Of a DNA stretch of 20,027 nucleotides, positions 7,033 through 13,496 are shown one piece after another (the stretch's first letter is position 1; every line of letters starts with the position of its first letter). The notes beneath the pieces were generated by a model. The model made no database searches. It saw only the letters and a list, made by a program, of their open reading frames with translations, and was not told the DNA's origin. The DNA comes from Methanobacteriota archaeon. Its GTDB lineage: Archaea > Thermoplasmatota > Thermoplasmata > RBG-16-68-12. The position numbers were made by a program, and so were the translations under genes. The stretch lies in NCBI GenBank assembly GCA_005878635.1, contig VBLS01000005.1, positions 1 through 20,027 of the forward strand. Reading direction: 5' to 3'.

Positions 7033-7691
7033 AGGGCCACCACCTTTTCAGGCAGCTGCATGAAGGGGTGCCACGTGGCGTCGGCGCGGTACCCGCGCAT
7101 GTGATGGATCCGGAGCTCGGATTGCATCGTCTCGGAGAAACGCATCTCCACGACGCCGTCGACGAGGGACCGCAGGAGGTTCATCGTCAGCGGCTCGTGC
7201 ACGCCCTCCTGGACCGCGTAGAGGATGAAGCCGAGGTTCGTCTTCGCCCGCGAGGTGACGATCTGGAAGAACTTCGCGATCGCCTGCGTCGAATTGTGCA
7301 GGAACAGCGTGGAGATCGTGTAGAAGTAGATGCGGACCGGCGTCCCGAGTTCCTGGGCGGCCTTCCCCATCGCCATGCCGATCCCCTCGAGGTTGCTGAA
7401 GCTCGAGACGAGGAAGGTCTTCTTCCCCGGAGGCGGCTCCGGCCGCTCGGAGGAGGTCGCGCTGTAGCAGTCGACGAAGACGAGGCCCTTTCCCTCGTAC
7501 GGCTCGAGGTCCAGGCGCAGCGTCTTGGCCCGGGCACGGATTTCGATGGGGTGCAGGTCGAGGGTGACGAAGACGACCCGCTCGCCGAGGCGCAGGTCCT
7601 CGCGGATCCGGGAGAGCAAGTACTCGAATTTCCCGACCCCGGGCGGTCCGCTCAGCAGGACCGAATAGTTCGTCGGGAAGCGTTCTTCCAT
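7029..7691 (-). CDS. RAD55/KaiC-like protein with altered P-loop, first gene of the cluster
   Basis: A 220-residue single-domain RecA-superfamily protein. The P-loop is GPPGVGKFE (15-23): the lysine is kept but the Ser/Thr that binds magnesium is Phe22. The Walker B strand IYFYTIST lacks the acidic residue, and the catalytic-glutamate position reads VTLDLH. Near the C-terminus LRIHHMRGYR (about 193-202) matches the KMRG strand of KaiC-like proteins. Nucleotide may be bound weakly or not at all, so a structural or sensing role is as likely as catalysis. The ATG is preceded by GAGGTG and a leader of about 60 bases from a TATA-like box shared with the divergent pheS side. It overlaps the GTPase fusion gene by 4 bases, which suggests that the two products work together. 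Confidence 0.85.
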   Translation of the reverse strand: MEERFPTNYSVLLSGPPGVGKFEYLLSRIREDLRLGERVVFVTLDLHPIEIRARAKTLRLDLEPYEGKGLVFVDCYSATSSERPEPPPGKKTFLVSSFSNLEGIGMAMGKAAQELGTPVRIYFYTISTLFLHNSTQAIAKFFQIVTSRAKTNLGFILYAVQEGVHEPLTMNLLRSLVDGVVEMRFSETMQSELRIHHMRGYRADATWHPFMQLPEKVVAL

Positions 7692-7772
7692 TTCAGGACA
7701 CCTCGTGGCGGGCTCGCGCTCGGGTGCTCGAAGGCGTTGGCTGACTCCCTGGAAGTTGCGATGTTCCTTTTT

Positions 7773-7786
7773 CTCATATATAGGGG
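7773..7786. promoter_or_regulatory. TATA-like box between divergent genes
   Basis: CTCATATATAGG is the most AT-rich and TATA-like segment of the region between the minus-strand cluster (start 7691) and pheS (start 7835). Read on the minus strand it is CCTATATATGAG and would start transcription near 7750, giving a leader of about 60 bases that holds the GAGGTG site of the first cluster gene. Read on the plus strand it would start near 7808. Either or both uses are possible; no clear purine-rich BRE is seen on either side. Confidence 0.55.
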
Positions 7787-7795
7787 ACGCCGTAG

Positions 7796-7811
7796 TTCTC
7801 AGCCCTGAGAA
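7796..7811. promoter_or_regulatory. Perfect inverted repeat, candidate operator
   Basis: TTCTCAG-CC-CTGAGAA is a perfect palindrome with 7-base arms. It lies in the divergent promoter region and covers the start point predicted for a plus-strand transcript from the TATA box at 7776-7783. A dimeric repressor bound here could control pheS, the KaiC/roadblock cluster or both. As RNA it would be only a small hairpin with a two-base loop, so a DNA site is more likely. Confidence 0.45.
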
Positions 7812-7834
7812 TCCTCGGCCCCAACAGGAGAAAA

Positions 7835-9412
7835 ATGTCCCGAACTTTGCGACAAAATCATATAACGGAAGGGGCCGTCCCGCTCGGGATGCCGGGCTCC
7901 GCGGACGAGCTGAGTTACCTTGAAAAGAAGGTCCTTCAGACGCTCGGCAAGCTCAAGAAGGCGTCCCCCGAAGAACTGAAGGCCGCGGGGAAGTTCCGCG
8001 AACTCGTCGAGGTGATGAACGCCGCTTCGTGGCTCCAGGCGAAAGGCCTGGTCACGATGAAGGAGCGCGTCGTCCATTCCTTTCGACTCGCGAGCCCGGC
8101 CGCGGGCCGTAAGGCGCTCCCGGAACGCAAGGCCCTCCGCGCGTTGATCAAGGCCCATGGCAAAATGTCCGTCCCGAAGCTCCAGGCCGCGGGCAAATTC
8201 GACGACGGCGAACTCGCGGTCGCCCTCGGATGGCTGCGGCGCAAAGGTTGGGCGGACGTGGCGAAGACCCCGGAGGGCAGCGTCGTCTCGGTGACCCCCG
8301 AAGGGCGAGAGGCCGCGGGATCGAAAGGAGCGGACGAGCTGCTGCTCGCTCGGCTCGCGAAGGGCGAGTTGCCGGAGGACGCGATCGACCCGCGCGTCTT
8401 GCGGGACTTGAAGTCGCGGCGGGAGCTCGTCAAGGAACGGGAGTCCGTACGGCGCGAGATCGCGTTGACGCCCGCGGGGGAGAGGATCCTCGCGGCCGGC
8501 CTGACCTTGAAGGAAGACGTGGCCCAACCGACGACGGAGCTCCTCCGGTCCGGGAGATGGCGTCAGGTCGACTTCCGGCGCTACGACACGAAGGCGTTCG
8601 CGCCCCTGGTCCGGCCGGGGAAGCGGCACGTCCTCGGGGCGTACATCGAGAGGATTCGTCGGATCTTCTTGAGCATGGGATTCACGGAGATCGATGGGGA
8701 CTTCGTCCAGTCCGCGTTCTGGAACTTCGACGCCCTGTTCCAGCCGCAGGACCATCCGGCGCGCGACCAACTCGACACGTTCTACCTGGCCAAGCCGTCG
8801 ACCCTCCGCCTTCCGGACGAGTCGACCTTGGGCAAGGTCGCGGAGGCCCATGAGAACGGAGGCGGGACGGGCAGCACCGGATGGCGGTACAAGTGGGATC
8901 GCAAGGAAGCCGAGCGGGCCGTCCTCCGCTCGCACACGACGCCGGTCACGTTGAAGTGGCTCATGGAGCACCCGAAGCCGCCGCAGAAGGCGTTCATCAT
9001 CGGCCGGAACTTCCGGCCCGACGCCACGGACTGGAAACATTTGCCGGAATTCCACCAGATCGAAGGCGTGGTGATGGAAGAGGGCGCGAACCTCGCCCAG
9101 TTGATCGGCACGATCGAGGCGTTCTACCAGCGGCTCGGCTTCACCCGCGTAAAGTTCCGGCCCGGTTACTTTCCCTACACGGAGCCGAGCATGGAGCCGG
9201 AAGGCCAGACCTCCGACGGCCGCTGGATGGAGCTCGGAGGGAGCGGCATCTTCCGGCCGGAGGTGACGGTCCCCCTCGGGATCGATTCGCCGGTCCTGGC
9301 CTGGGGCCTCGGCCTCGAGAGACTCGTCATGACGATCGAGGGGCTCTCCGACATTCGGCAGCTGTACCTGAGCGACCTCGACTGGTTGCGGGACCACCGC
9401 GCGATCCTGTAG
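7835..9412 (+). CDS. pheS: Phenylalanine-tRNA ligase alpha subunit
   Basis: Catalytic chain of the heterotetrameric PheRS, which charges tRNA-Phe in the cytoplasm. The 525 residues match the usual archaeal length of about 500. The N-terminal third is made of winged-helix-like repeats (SYLEKKVLQTLGKL...). The class II core follows: the PQDHPARDQLDTFYL segment, VLRSHTTPVTLKWL, motif 2 FRPDATDWKHLPEFHQ from residue 393, and motif 3 GLGLERL at 491-497. The ATG at 7835 has AGGAG four bases before it. However, the ATG at 7889 (protein starting MPGSADELSYLEKKV) fits relatives at least as well and has its own TATA-like box at leaderless spacing. The beta-subunit gene pheT is not next to it. Confidence 0.95.
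   Translation: MSRTLRQNHITEGAVPLGMPGSADELSYLEKKVLQTLGKLKKASPEELKAAGKFRELVEVMNAASWLQAKGLVTMKERVVHSFRLASPAAGRKALPERKALRALIKAHGKMSVPKLQAAGKFDDGELAVALGWLRRKGWADVAKTPEGSVVSVTPEGREAAGSKGADELLLARLAKGELPEDAIDPRVLRDLKSRRELVKERESVRREIALTPAGERILAAGLTLKEDVAQPTTELLRSGRWRQVDFRRYDTKAFAPLVRPGKRHVLGAYIERIRRIFLSMGFTEIDGDFVQSAFWNFDALFQPQDHPARDQLDTFYLAKPSTLRLPDESTLGKVAEAHENGGGTGSTGWRYKWDRKEAERAVLRSHTTPVTLKWLMEHPKPPQKAFIIGRNFRPDATDWKHLPEFHQIEGVVMEEGANLAQLIGTIEAFYQRLGFTRVKFRPGYFPYTEPSMEPEGQTSDGRWMELGGSGIFRPEVTVPLGIDSPVLAWGLGLERLVMTIEGLSDIRQLYLSDLDWLRDHRAIL
7854..7866 (+). promoter_or_regulatory. BRE/TATA-like element inside the pheS 5' end
   Basis: ACAAAATCATATAAC combines a BRE-like A-rich stretch with a TATA-like CATATA. 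Its centre is about 27-28 bases before the ATG at 7889, the spacing expected for a leaderless transcript that starts at that codon. It therefore competes with the SD-preceded ATG at 7835 as the guide to the true pheS start. Confidence 0.4.
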
Positions 9413-9447
9413 CGCGGCCGCATCCCGATTGAGAATACCAGGGGAAT

Positions 9448-9454
9448 CTTTATC
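9448..9454 (+). promoter_or_regulatory. TATA-like box for the TPR gene
   Basis: CTTTATC lies 31-38 bases before the ATG at 9486, just after the end of pheS. It would start a transcript near 9478 with a leader of only a few bases. The same TTTATC core stands before the 58-residue gene at 10397. Confidence 0.4.
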
Positions 9455-9485
9455 GTCCCTCCGAGGTTCTGCGGCCCCGGTTCCG

Positions 9486-9977
9486 ATGACGTCCGGCGCC
9501 GAAGCCGACATCGCCGCAGGCGAACAGGCCCTCGGCCAGCTCGATTACGATAGCGCGTACAAGGCCTTCGATAAGGCGACGAAGGCGGATCCTTCGAACG
9601 CGGTCGCGTTCTTCGGCAAGGCGGAGGCCGCCCTCGGCGTCCCCAAGGTGGAGGCGGAGGAGATCATGGCCCTCTACAAGAAGGCGATCGAGCTGGATGG
9701 CGAGAATCCGCAGTACCGTGACGCGCTCGCTTCTTTCTGCGTCGACCTGGGACGTTTCAACGATGCGGAGGAGCAGTACAACGCCGCGGCGCGGCTGGAC
9801 GAAGAGAATGCGCCTTTCTACTGGTCCGAGTTCGCGATCCAATATGCGCGGAAGGCGCCCGTGATCATGGAGCAATTCCTCGACGACAAGACGCGGGACA
9901 TGATTCGCCAGAAGGCGCTGACCTACGCGCTGAAGGCGCTCGGCGTCGAGAAGGACGACGCGAAACGCCTGCTGTGA
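9486..9977 (+). CDS. Small TPR-repeat protein
   Basis: A 163-residue soluble protein made almost wholly of TPR-like helix pairs. One repeat lies near residues 4-40 (GQLDYDSAYKAFDKATKADPSN), one near 55-85 (ALYKKAIELDGENPQY) and one near 88-118 (GRFNDAEEQYNAAARLDEEN). A last helical segment contains MIRQKALTYALKALGVE. TPR arrays bind other proteins or peptides; the partner is not known. The ATG at 9486 is preferred over an in-frame TTG at 9429, because a TATA-like CTTTATC lies between the two and the extra residues do not look like TPR. It stands alone after pheS and converges with a small minus-strand zinc-finger gene 9 bases beyond its stop. Confidence 0.85.
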   Translation: MTSGAEADIAAGEQALGQLDYDSAYKAFDKATKADPSNAVAFFGKAEAALGVPKVEAEEIMALYKKAIELDGENPQYRDALASFCVDLGRFNDAEEQYNAAARLDEENAPFYWSEFAIQYARKAPVIMEQFLDDKTRDMIRQKALTYALKALGVEKDDAKRLL

Positions 9978-9986
9978 CGGCCCCTC

Positions 9987-10187
9987 CTACGCGTGGACAC
10001 CGGGTCGTGGCGACCGCCGACCGACGCGACACTCGACGCAAACGCTTCCGACCAAGTGGTCGTCGCACGCCGGCCGCCCACAGTTGCGACAGACCAGGAG
10101 CGTCGGGCGTTGGCAGACGTGACACAGGACCGCAACGACCATCGCATCGCGCAAGACAGCCCGACCCTTCAGGCTTTGCCGTCCCAC
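9987..10187 (-). CDS. Small zinc-finger protein (two Cys/His metal sites)
   Basis: A short protein of 66 residues from a GTG at 10187, or 51 from the ATG at 10142. Neither start has a clear ribosome binding site. The core, numbered from the ATG, is Cys7-x2-Cys10, Cys18-x2-Cys21, Cys26-x2-His29 and Cys35-x2-Cys38: eight ligands, enough for two zinc ions in a B-box or treble-clef-like arrangement (LCHVCQRPTLLVCRNCG...CDDHLVGSVCVEC). Such small proteins usually bind nucleic acid or another protein. The gene lies 33 bases after a two-helix membrane protein on the same strand and may be co-transcribed with it. The regular spacing of the cysteines argues that it is a real gene despite its size. Confidence 0.7.
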   Translation of the reverse strand: MGRQSLKGRAVLRDAMVVAVLCHVCQRPTLLVCRNCGRPACDDHLVGSVCVECRVGRRSPRPGVHA

Positions 10188-10220
10188 GGGAGACGAGGCG
10201 GAACGCCCTCGCGGTGGTCC

Positions 10221-10397
10221 TCATCGGCTCTGCGTGACGTAGAGCCCAAAAGCGAACACGGCCAACATCAACACCAGACCACTGGCGACCAAGACAAAGG
10301 TCTCGGACCCAGCGGTCGTATAGCCGACGACGATGAAGAGGACGAGCAACACAAAGCTGGCGAACGTGAGGCCTTCGAGCGCCTTGGGGCCTGCCAT
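10221..10397 (-). CDS. 58-residue membrane protein with two helices
   Basis: A short gene encoding 58 residues from ATG at 10397 to TGA. Two hydrophobic helices (about 11-28, FASFVLLVLFIVVGY, and 34-53, FVLVASGLVLMLAVFAFGLY) are joined by a short polar turn (TTAGSE). The N-terminus (MAGPKALEG) and C-terminus (TQSR) are hydrophilic. No family is recognised. A TTTATC box centred 28 bases before the ATG, with no leader and no ribosome binding site, fits a leaderless transcript and supports this start. The gene follows mptA with a 42-base gap and precedes the zinc-finger gene. Confidence 0.65.
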   Translation of the reverse strand: MAGPKALEGLTFASFVLLVLFIVVGYTTAGSETFVLVASGLVLMLAVFAFGLYVTQSR

Positions 10398-10422
10398 CGG
10401 ACGTCCAGAGGCCTCGACGACG

Positions 10423-10428
10423 GATAAA
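10423..10428 (-). promoter_or_regulatory. TATA-like box (TTTATC) for the 58-residue membrane protein
   Basis: On the minus strand GCGTTTATCCG lies between the mptA stop and the small gene. Its centre is about 28 bases before the ATG at 10397, the spacing for leaderless transcription. Confidence 0.45.
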
Positions 10429-10439
10429 CGCAGTGCCGG

Positions 10440-11267
10440 TCACATCGCGCGCAGTTCGCCGAAGGTCGTCGATCGTTCCGCGAACGCGTTGTGTTTGTGG
10501 ATCGATTCCTCGGCTTCGGACTTCACCCGGACCTGCGTGGAATCGGGCATCTTCGAGTAGCGCTTGAGCACACGCTCGAGCACATCGCGAACCACATCCT
10601 CGACAAATTTCGGATTGCGGTGGGCCATCTCGACCAGGCGGCCTTCGTCGGGCCGCTTCAACAGTCCGAACGTCGGCGCCGACAGCGAATCCTCCACGAT
10701 GTCGATCAGCTCGTCCGCTTCGACGTCGTGCCCCGTCGGCTCCTGGAGGATGACCGTCGTGCGGTTCCGCTGATTGTGCGTGATGATCGGGATTCCGTCA
10801 GGCCATCGTGGGAGCTCGGGATGTTCCTTCAAGATGTCGTCGCGGACCGTCTCCATTGCGCACGGGCAGGCCGTCATGCCGACGACCTCCACGCCGATCG
10901 AGCGTTCGACCTCCCGTTCTCCGCGCCGTGCGTTCGCCCGCGCGACGAGGCGATACGGCTCGAGGGACGTCCGTCCCCAGGGCGACGTCCGTTCGAGGAA
11001 GTAGTCCGCGGTCGCCCACACCTCCGAGGTGGTGGCGTAGTCGTGCCGCTTCAAGAGGGATCGGGCGATCGTGTCCACGAGGTCCTCGAGGCTCTCGACC
11101 GGCTCCCGGACGGACCGATCGACGACCTCGTTGATCGCCTCGAGATTCCGGGAGAGGTGCGAACCTTTCTGGTCCGGCGGGAGGTCCACGAAGACGTCGA
11201 GGGAGGTCGTGAGCGTCACGGATCGATTCGGACGTCGGACTTGGACCGGCTTGACGACGCCCGTCAC
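10440..11267 (-). CDS. mptA: GTP cyclohydrolase MptA (FolE2/GCYH-IB family)
   Basis: Converts GTP to a 7,8-dihydroneopterin phosphate (the 2',3'-cyclic form in archaeal MptA), the first step of the pterin part of methanopterin-type cofactors. The metal-dependent FolE2-type core is clear: KGSHLSRNLE (34-43), VEVVGMTACPCA with Glu127, Cys134 and Cys136, and ITHNQR (162-167) with His164, numbered from the GTG at 11267. The real protein is very likely longer. The frame continues upstream as DVQGEKVTNSFRLNKVGV, which is the expected family N-terminus, but it contains no ATG, GTG or TTG before the TAA just beyond it. The only start-like codons are CTG at 11282 and ATC at 11327. The gene follows the MATE gene on the same strand. 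Confidence 0.92.
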   Translation of the reverse strand: MTGVVKPVQVRRPNRSVTLTTSLDVFVDLPPDQKGSHLSRNLEAINEVVDRSVREPVESLEDLVDTIARSLLKRHDYATTSEVWATADYFLERTSPWGRTSLEPYRLVARANARRGEREVERSIGVEVVGMTACPCAMETVRDDILKEHPELPRWPDGIPIITHNQRNRTTVILQEPTGHDVEADELIDIVEDSLSAPTFGLLKRPDEGRLVEMAHRNPKFVEDVVRDVLERVLKRYSKMPDSTQVRVKSEAEESIHKHNAFAERSTTFGELRAM

Positions 11268-11379
11268 CCCGACCTTGTTCAGCCGGAACGAGTTCGTGAC
11301 CTTCTCTCCCTGTACGTCCTTCGCGATGGGATCGACCCGTTGCGGTCCTACGGTCCCGTCGGCTTAAAGCTTGCCGGCC

Positions 11380-12741
11380 TCAGACCCGGAGGGCTTTCCA
11401 TTTCCCGCGGTGGAAGTGGTTCACGATGACGACCGATCGATAGTAATACTCGATCACGAGGGGGATCCACACGCCCACGATACCCCAGCCGAGGACGAAT
11501 CCGAAGACCAGGGACAACGGAAGGCGGACGGCATACATCCCGCTCAAGGAAGTCATCAGCGGGAACCGCGTGTCCCCGGCCCCTCGGAGGGCGCCGTCGA
11601 TGGCGAAGAAGATGCCGACCGCTGGAATGCTGATCGCATGGATCCGGATGAACGTCACGCTCCACGTGACGACGACCGGGTCTCCGATGAAACCGCGAGC
11701 GATCGGTTCCGCCAGGAGGAAGATGACGATCGCAATGACGCTCATCACCGCCACGGAGAACTTCATGGCTTCCCAACCGCTCTTTTCGGCGGCAACGGCG
11801 TCCCGCGCTCCAAGGTTCTGCCCGACGAGGGCCGTCGCGGCGATCGCGAAACCGAAGCCGGGCATGAACGCGAAGCTCTGGATCCGGAGGCCGATCTGAT
11901 GGGCCGCGAGGATCTCCGTGCCGAAGACGACAACCATGCCGACCCAGAGCAGGAACGCGACCTGGAGGAGGATCTGCTCCAATGCCGCGGGCCATCCGAT
12001 CCGGAAGATCCGCCGCACCGTGTCCATATCGACCCAGGAGCCGGAGAGGTGGAGTTTCAGCCGGCCCCTCCCGCGGACCAAGATGGCCAGCAAGATGAGG
12101 GCGCCCACGACGTAGGAGATCGACGTGCCGATCGCGGCGCCAGGGACTCCGAGCCGGGGGACAAACGCATTTCCGAAAATCAGATTCACGTTGATCCCGA
12201 AGTTCACGAGGTTCACGAGGACGCCGATCCACAACGGGGTGACCGTGTCGCCTGCCCCGCGGAGGGCCGCGCTCCCGAGGAAGCCGATAAACTGGAAGAA
12301 CACGACGAGCGAGATGATGCGAATGTACGCGCCCCCGAGGGTCACGACCTCCGCCTCCGCGCCGAAAGCCGCGAGCATCGGCTCCGCGAAGACGAAGCCG
12401 AACAGGGTCAGCGGGATTGACAGGAAGGCCCCGAGGACGAGGCTCTCTCTTAGGACGTGGTCCGCCTCCTCGAGGCGGTTCGCGCCGATCCCGCGGGCCA
12501 CGAGGGCGATCGTGCCGGTGGACACGGAGATCATGACGCTGAAGAAGAGGAAGATGAACTGGCCGCCGAAGCCGACCGCGGCGACGGCCGCGGGGGCTTC
12601 CGCCCCGAGGGATCCGACCATGATCACATCGACCGTCGTCGTGAGGGTCTGGAGGATGTTCGTGACCATGACGGGCCAGGCGAGTTGGAAGACGGACATC
12701 CTCGCGATTCGCGCGGACGCGTCCGCCGTCGCCTCGGCCAT
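11380..12741 (-). CDS. MATE-family multidrug/toxin extrusion transporter
   Basis: A 453-residue membrane protein with about 12 hydrophobic helices in two homologous halves. The MATE signature ALRGAGDT occurs once in each half (ALRGAGDTVTPLW and ALRGAGDTRFPLM), as does the QLAWPVM / RIGWPAALEQ helix start. Such proteins export cationic or other toxic compounds by Na+ or H+ antiport; the substrate cannot be told. The ATG at 12741 is chosen because longer frames would run into the upstream YjbQ gene and the extra residues are hydrophilic and unrelated. It lies 25 bases after the YjbQ stop, so the two are probably co-transcribed. No ribosome binding site is obvious. Confidence 0.92.
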   Translation of the reverse strand: MAEATADASARIARMSVFQLAWPVMVTNILQTLTTTVDVIMVGSLGAEAPAAVAAVGFGGQFIFLFFSVMISVSTGTIALVARGIGANRLEEADHVLRESLVLGAFLSIPLTLFGFVFAEPMLAAFGAEAEVVTLGGAYIRIISLVVFFQFIGFLGSAALRGAGDTVTPLWIGVLVNLVNFGINVNLIFGNAFVPRLGVPGAAIGTSISYVVGALILLAILVRGRGRLKLHLSGSWVDMDTVRRIFRIGWPAALEQILLQVAFLLWVGMVVVFGTEILAAHQIGLRIQSFAFMPGFGFAIAATALVGQNLGARDAVAAEKSGWEAMKFSVAVMSVIAIVIFLLAEPIARGFIGDPVVVTWSVTFIRIHAISIPAVGIFFAIDGALRGAGDTRFPLMTSLSGMYAVRLPLSLVFGFVLGWGIVGVWIPLVIEYYYRSVVIVNHFHRGKWKALRV

Positions 12742-12766
12742 CCGCGCGGCGATTCGTCGGCCGATA

Positions 12767-13207
12767 TTAGTCCCTTGGTTTCGCGGCGTCCCCGACGATC
12801 TGGACGAGGACCTCCCGCCGTCGCGGTTTGTTGTCGAGTTCGAGGAAGACGATTTGTTGCCAGGTGCCCAGCGCCGCCGCACCGTCGATCACCGGGATCA
12901 TGAGGCTGGGCCCGAGAAACGTCGCGCGGACATGGCTGTGTCCGTTTCCATCATGCCACCGTCGTTCGTGGCCATACTTCAGGCCCTGCGGAAAGAGTCG
13001 CTCGACGGCGGCAGGGATGTCCTCCGTCATGAGGCCCGGCTCGAATTCGTTCGCGACGATCGCGCTCGTGCTGCTCGGGGTGAAGATGCATGCGAGGCCC
13101 TGAGACACATTGCTCTTCGCCACGACGTTGAGGACGTCGCGGGTAATGTCGATGGCCTGGGGACCGGGGCTCGTTTCCACGGGGATGACTTCGTGGTAGG
13201 AAACCAT
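12767..13207 (-). CDS. YjbQ/UPF0047 family protein
   Basis: A 146-residue protein of the YjbQ (UPF0047) family. Conserved marks are FTPSSTSAI, the ERRWHDGNGHSH cluster with His85, His90 and His92, the GPSLMIPV strand, and GTWQQIVFLELD (114-125) followed by an Arg-rich turn. Members have been reported to show weak thiamine phosphate synthase activity and are widespread with unclear main role. Length is typical (about 135-145). The ATG at 13207 has no start codon upstream in frame close by. No clear TATA box is seen in front of it. The downstream gene is a MATE exporter. Confidence 0.92.
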   Translation of the reverse strand: MVSYHEVIPVETSPGPQAIDITRDVLNVVAKSNVSQGLACIFTPSSTSAIVANEFEPGLMTEDIPAAVERLFPQGLKYGHERRWHDGNGHSHVRATFLGPSLMIPVIDGAAALGTWQQIVFLELDNKPRRREVLVQIVGDAAKPRD

Positions 13208-13496
13208 GCGATTGGGAAGGAAACAATGTCCAATGAAGATTGAGCTTCCCGGATCCGCGCGGGCTGTTTCACCGCGAGGCAGGCCGAGAAGGTTGTTGAG
13301 GCGAAGCGGCCCAACGGAATGCGGTTCACCGCGGATTTCTCAGGAGTTCCATTGATTCCGAATCGTCAGTCGTGACGGCTCAACTGCTCTTCGACAAAAG
13401 AAAGAGGTCGCGAGGGCCGATCCGCCGCCTCTTCGGCGGGGCCGCCCGAAGCCCTCGCGGGTGGGCGTTGGTTGGGGGAGGATATTTGATTGGCAC
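13208..13496. other. Intergenic region between ftsZ-like gene and YjbQ gene
   Basis: A stretch of 289 bases without a gene that I can support. It holds the hairpin at 13409-13459, taken as the terminator of the ftsZ-like gene, and must hold the promoter for the YjbQ-MATE pair, although no good TATA box stands out. No tRNA, C/D box pair or repeat array was seen. Confidence 0.6.
13409..13459 (-). terminator. Stem-loop with following T-rich tract after the ftsZ-like gene
   Basis: Nine-base outer arms (CGCGAGGGC at 13409-13417 and GCCCTCGCG at 13451-13459) enclose a six-base inner stem (CCGCCG/CGGCGG) with loop CCTCTT. On the minus strand it begins 38 bases after the ftsZ-like stop and is followed by CCTCTTTCTTTTGTC. 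A T-rich run alone can stop archaeal polymerase; the stem may add to this or protect the 3' end. Confidence 0.5.

Noticed and set aside
7799..9511. 570-codon minus-strand frame opposite pheS
   Set aside because: pheS is certain by class II motifs; the opposite frame has no recognisable feature and no start context.
11371..12420. 349-codon plus-strand frame opposite the MATE gene
   Set aside because: The opposite strand encodes a convincing 12-helix transporter; this frame is hydrophilic and His/Asp/Glu-rich, a typical mirror of hydrophobic codons.
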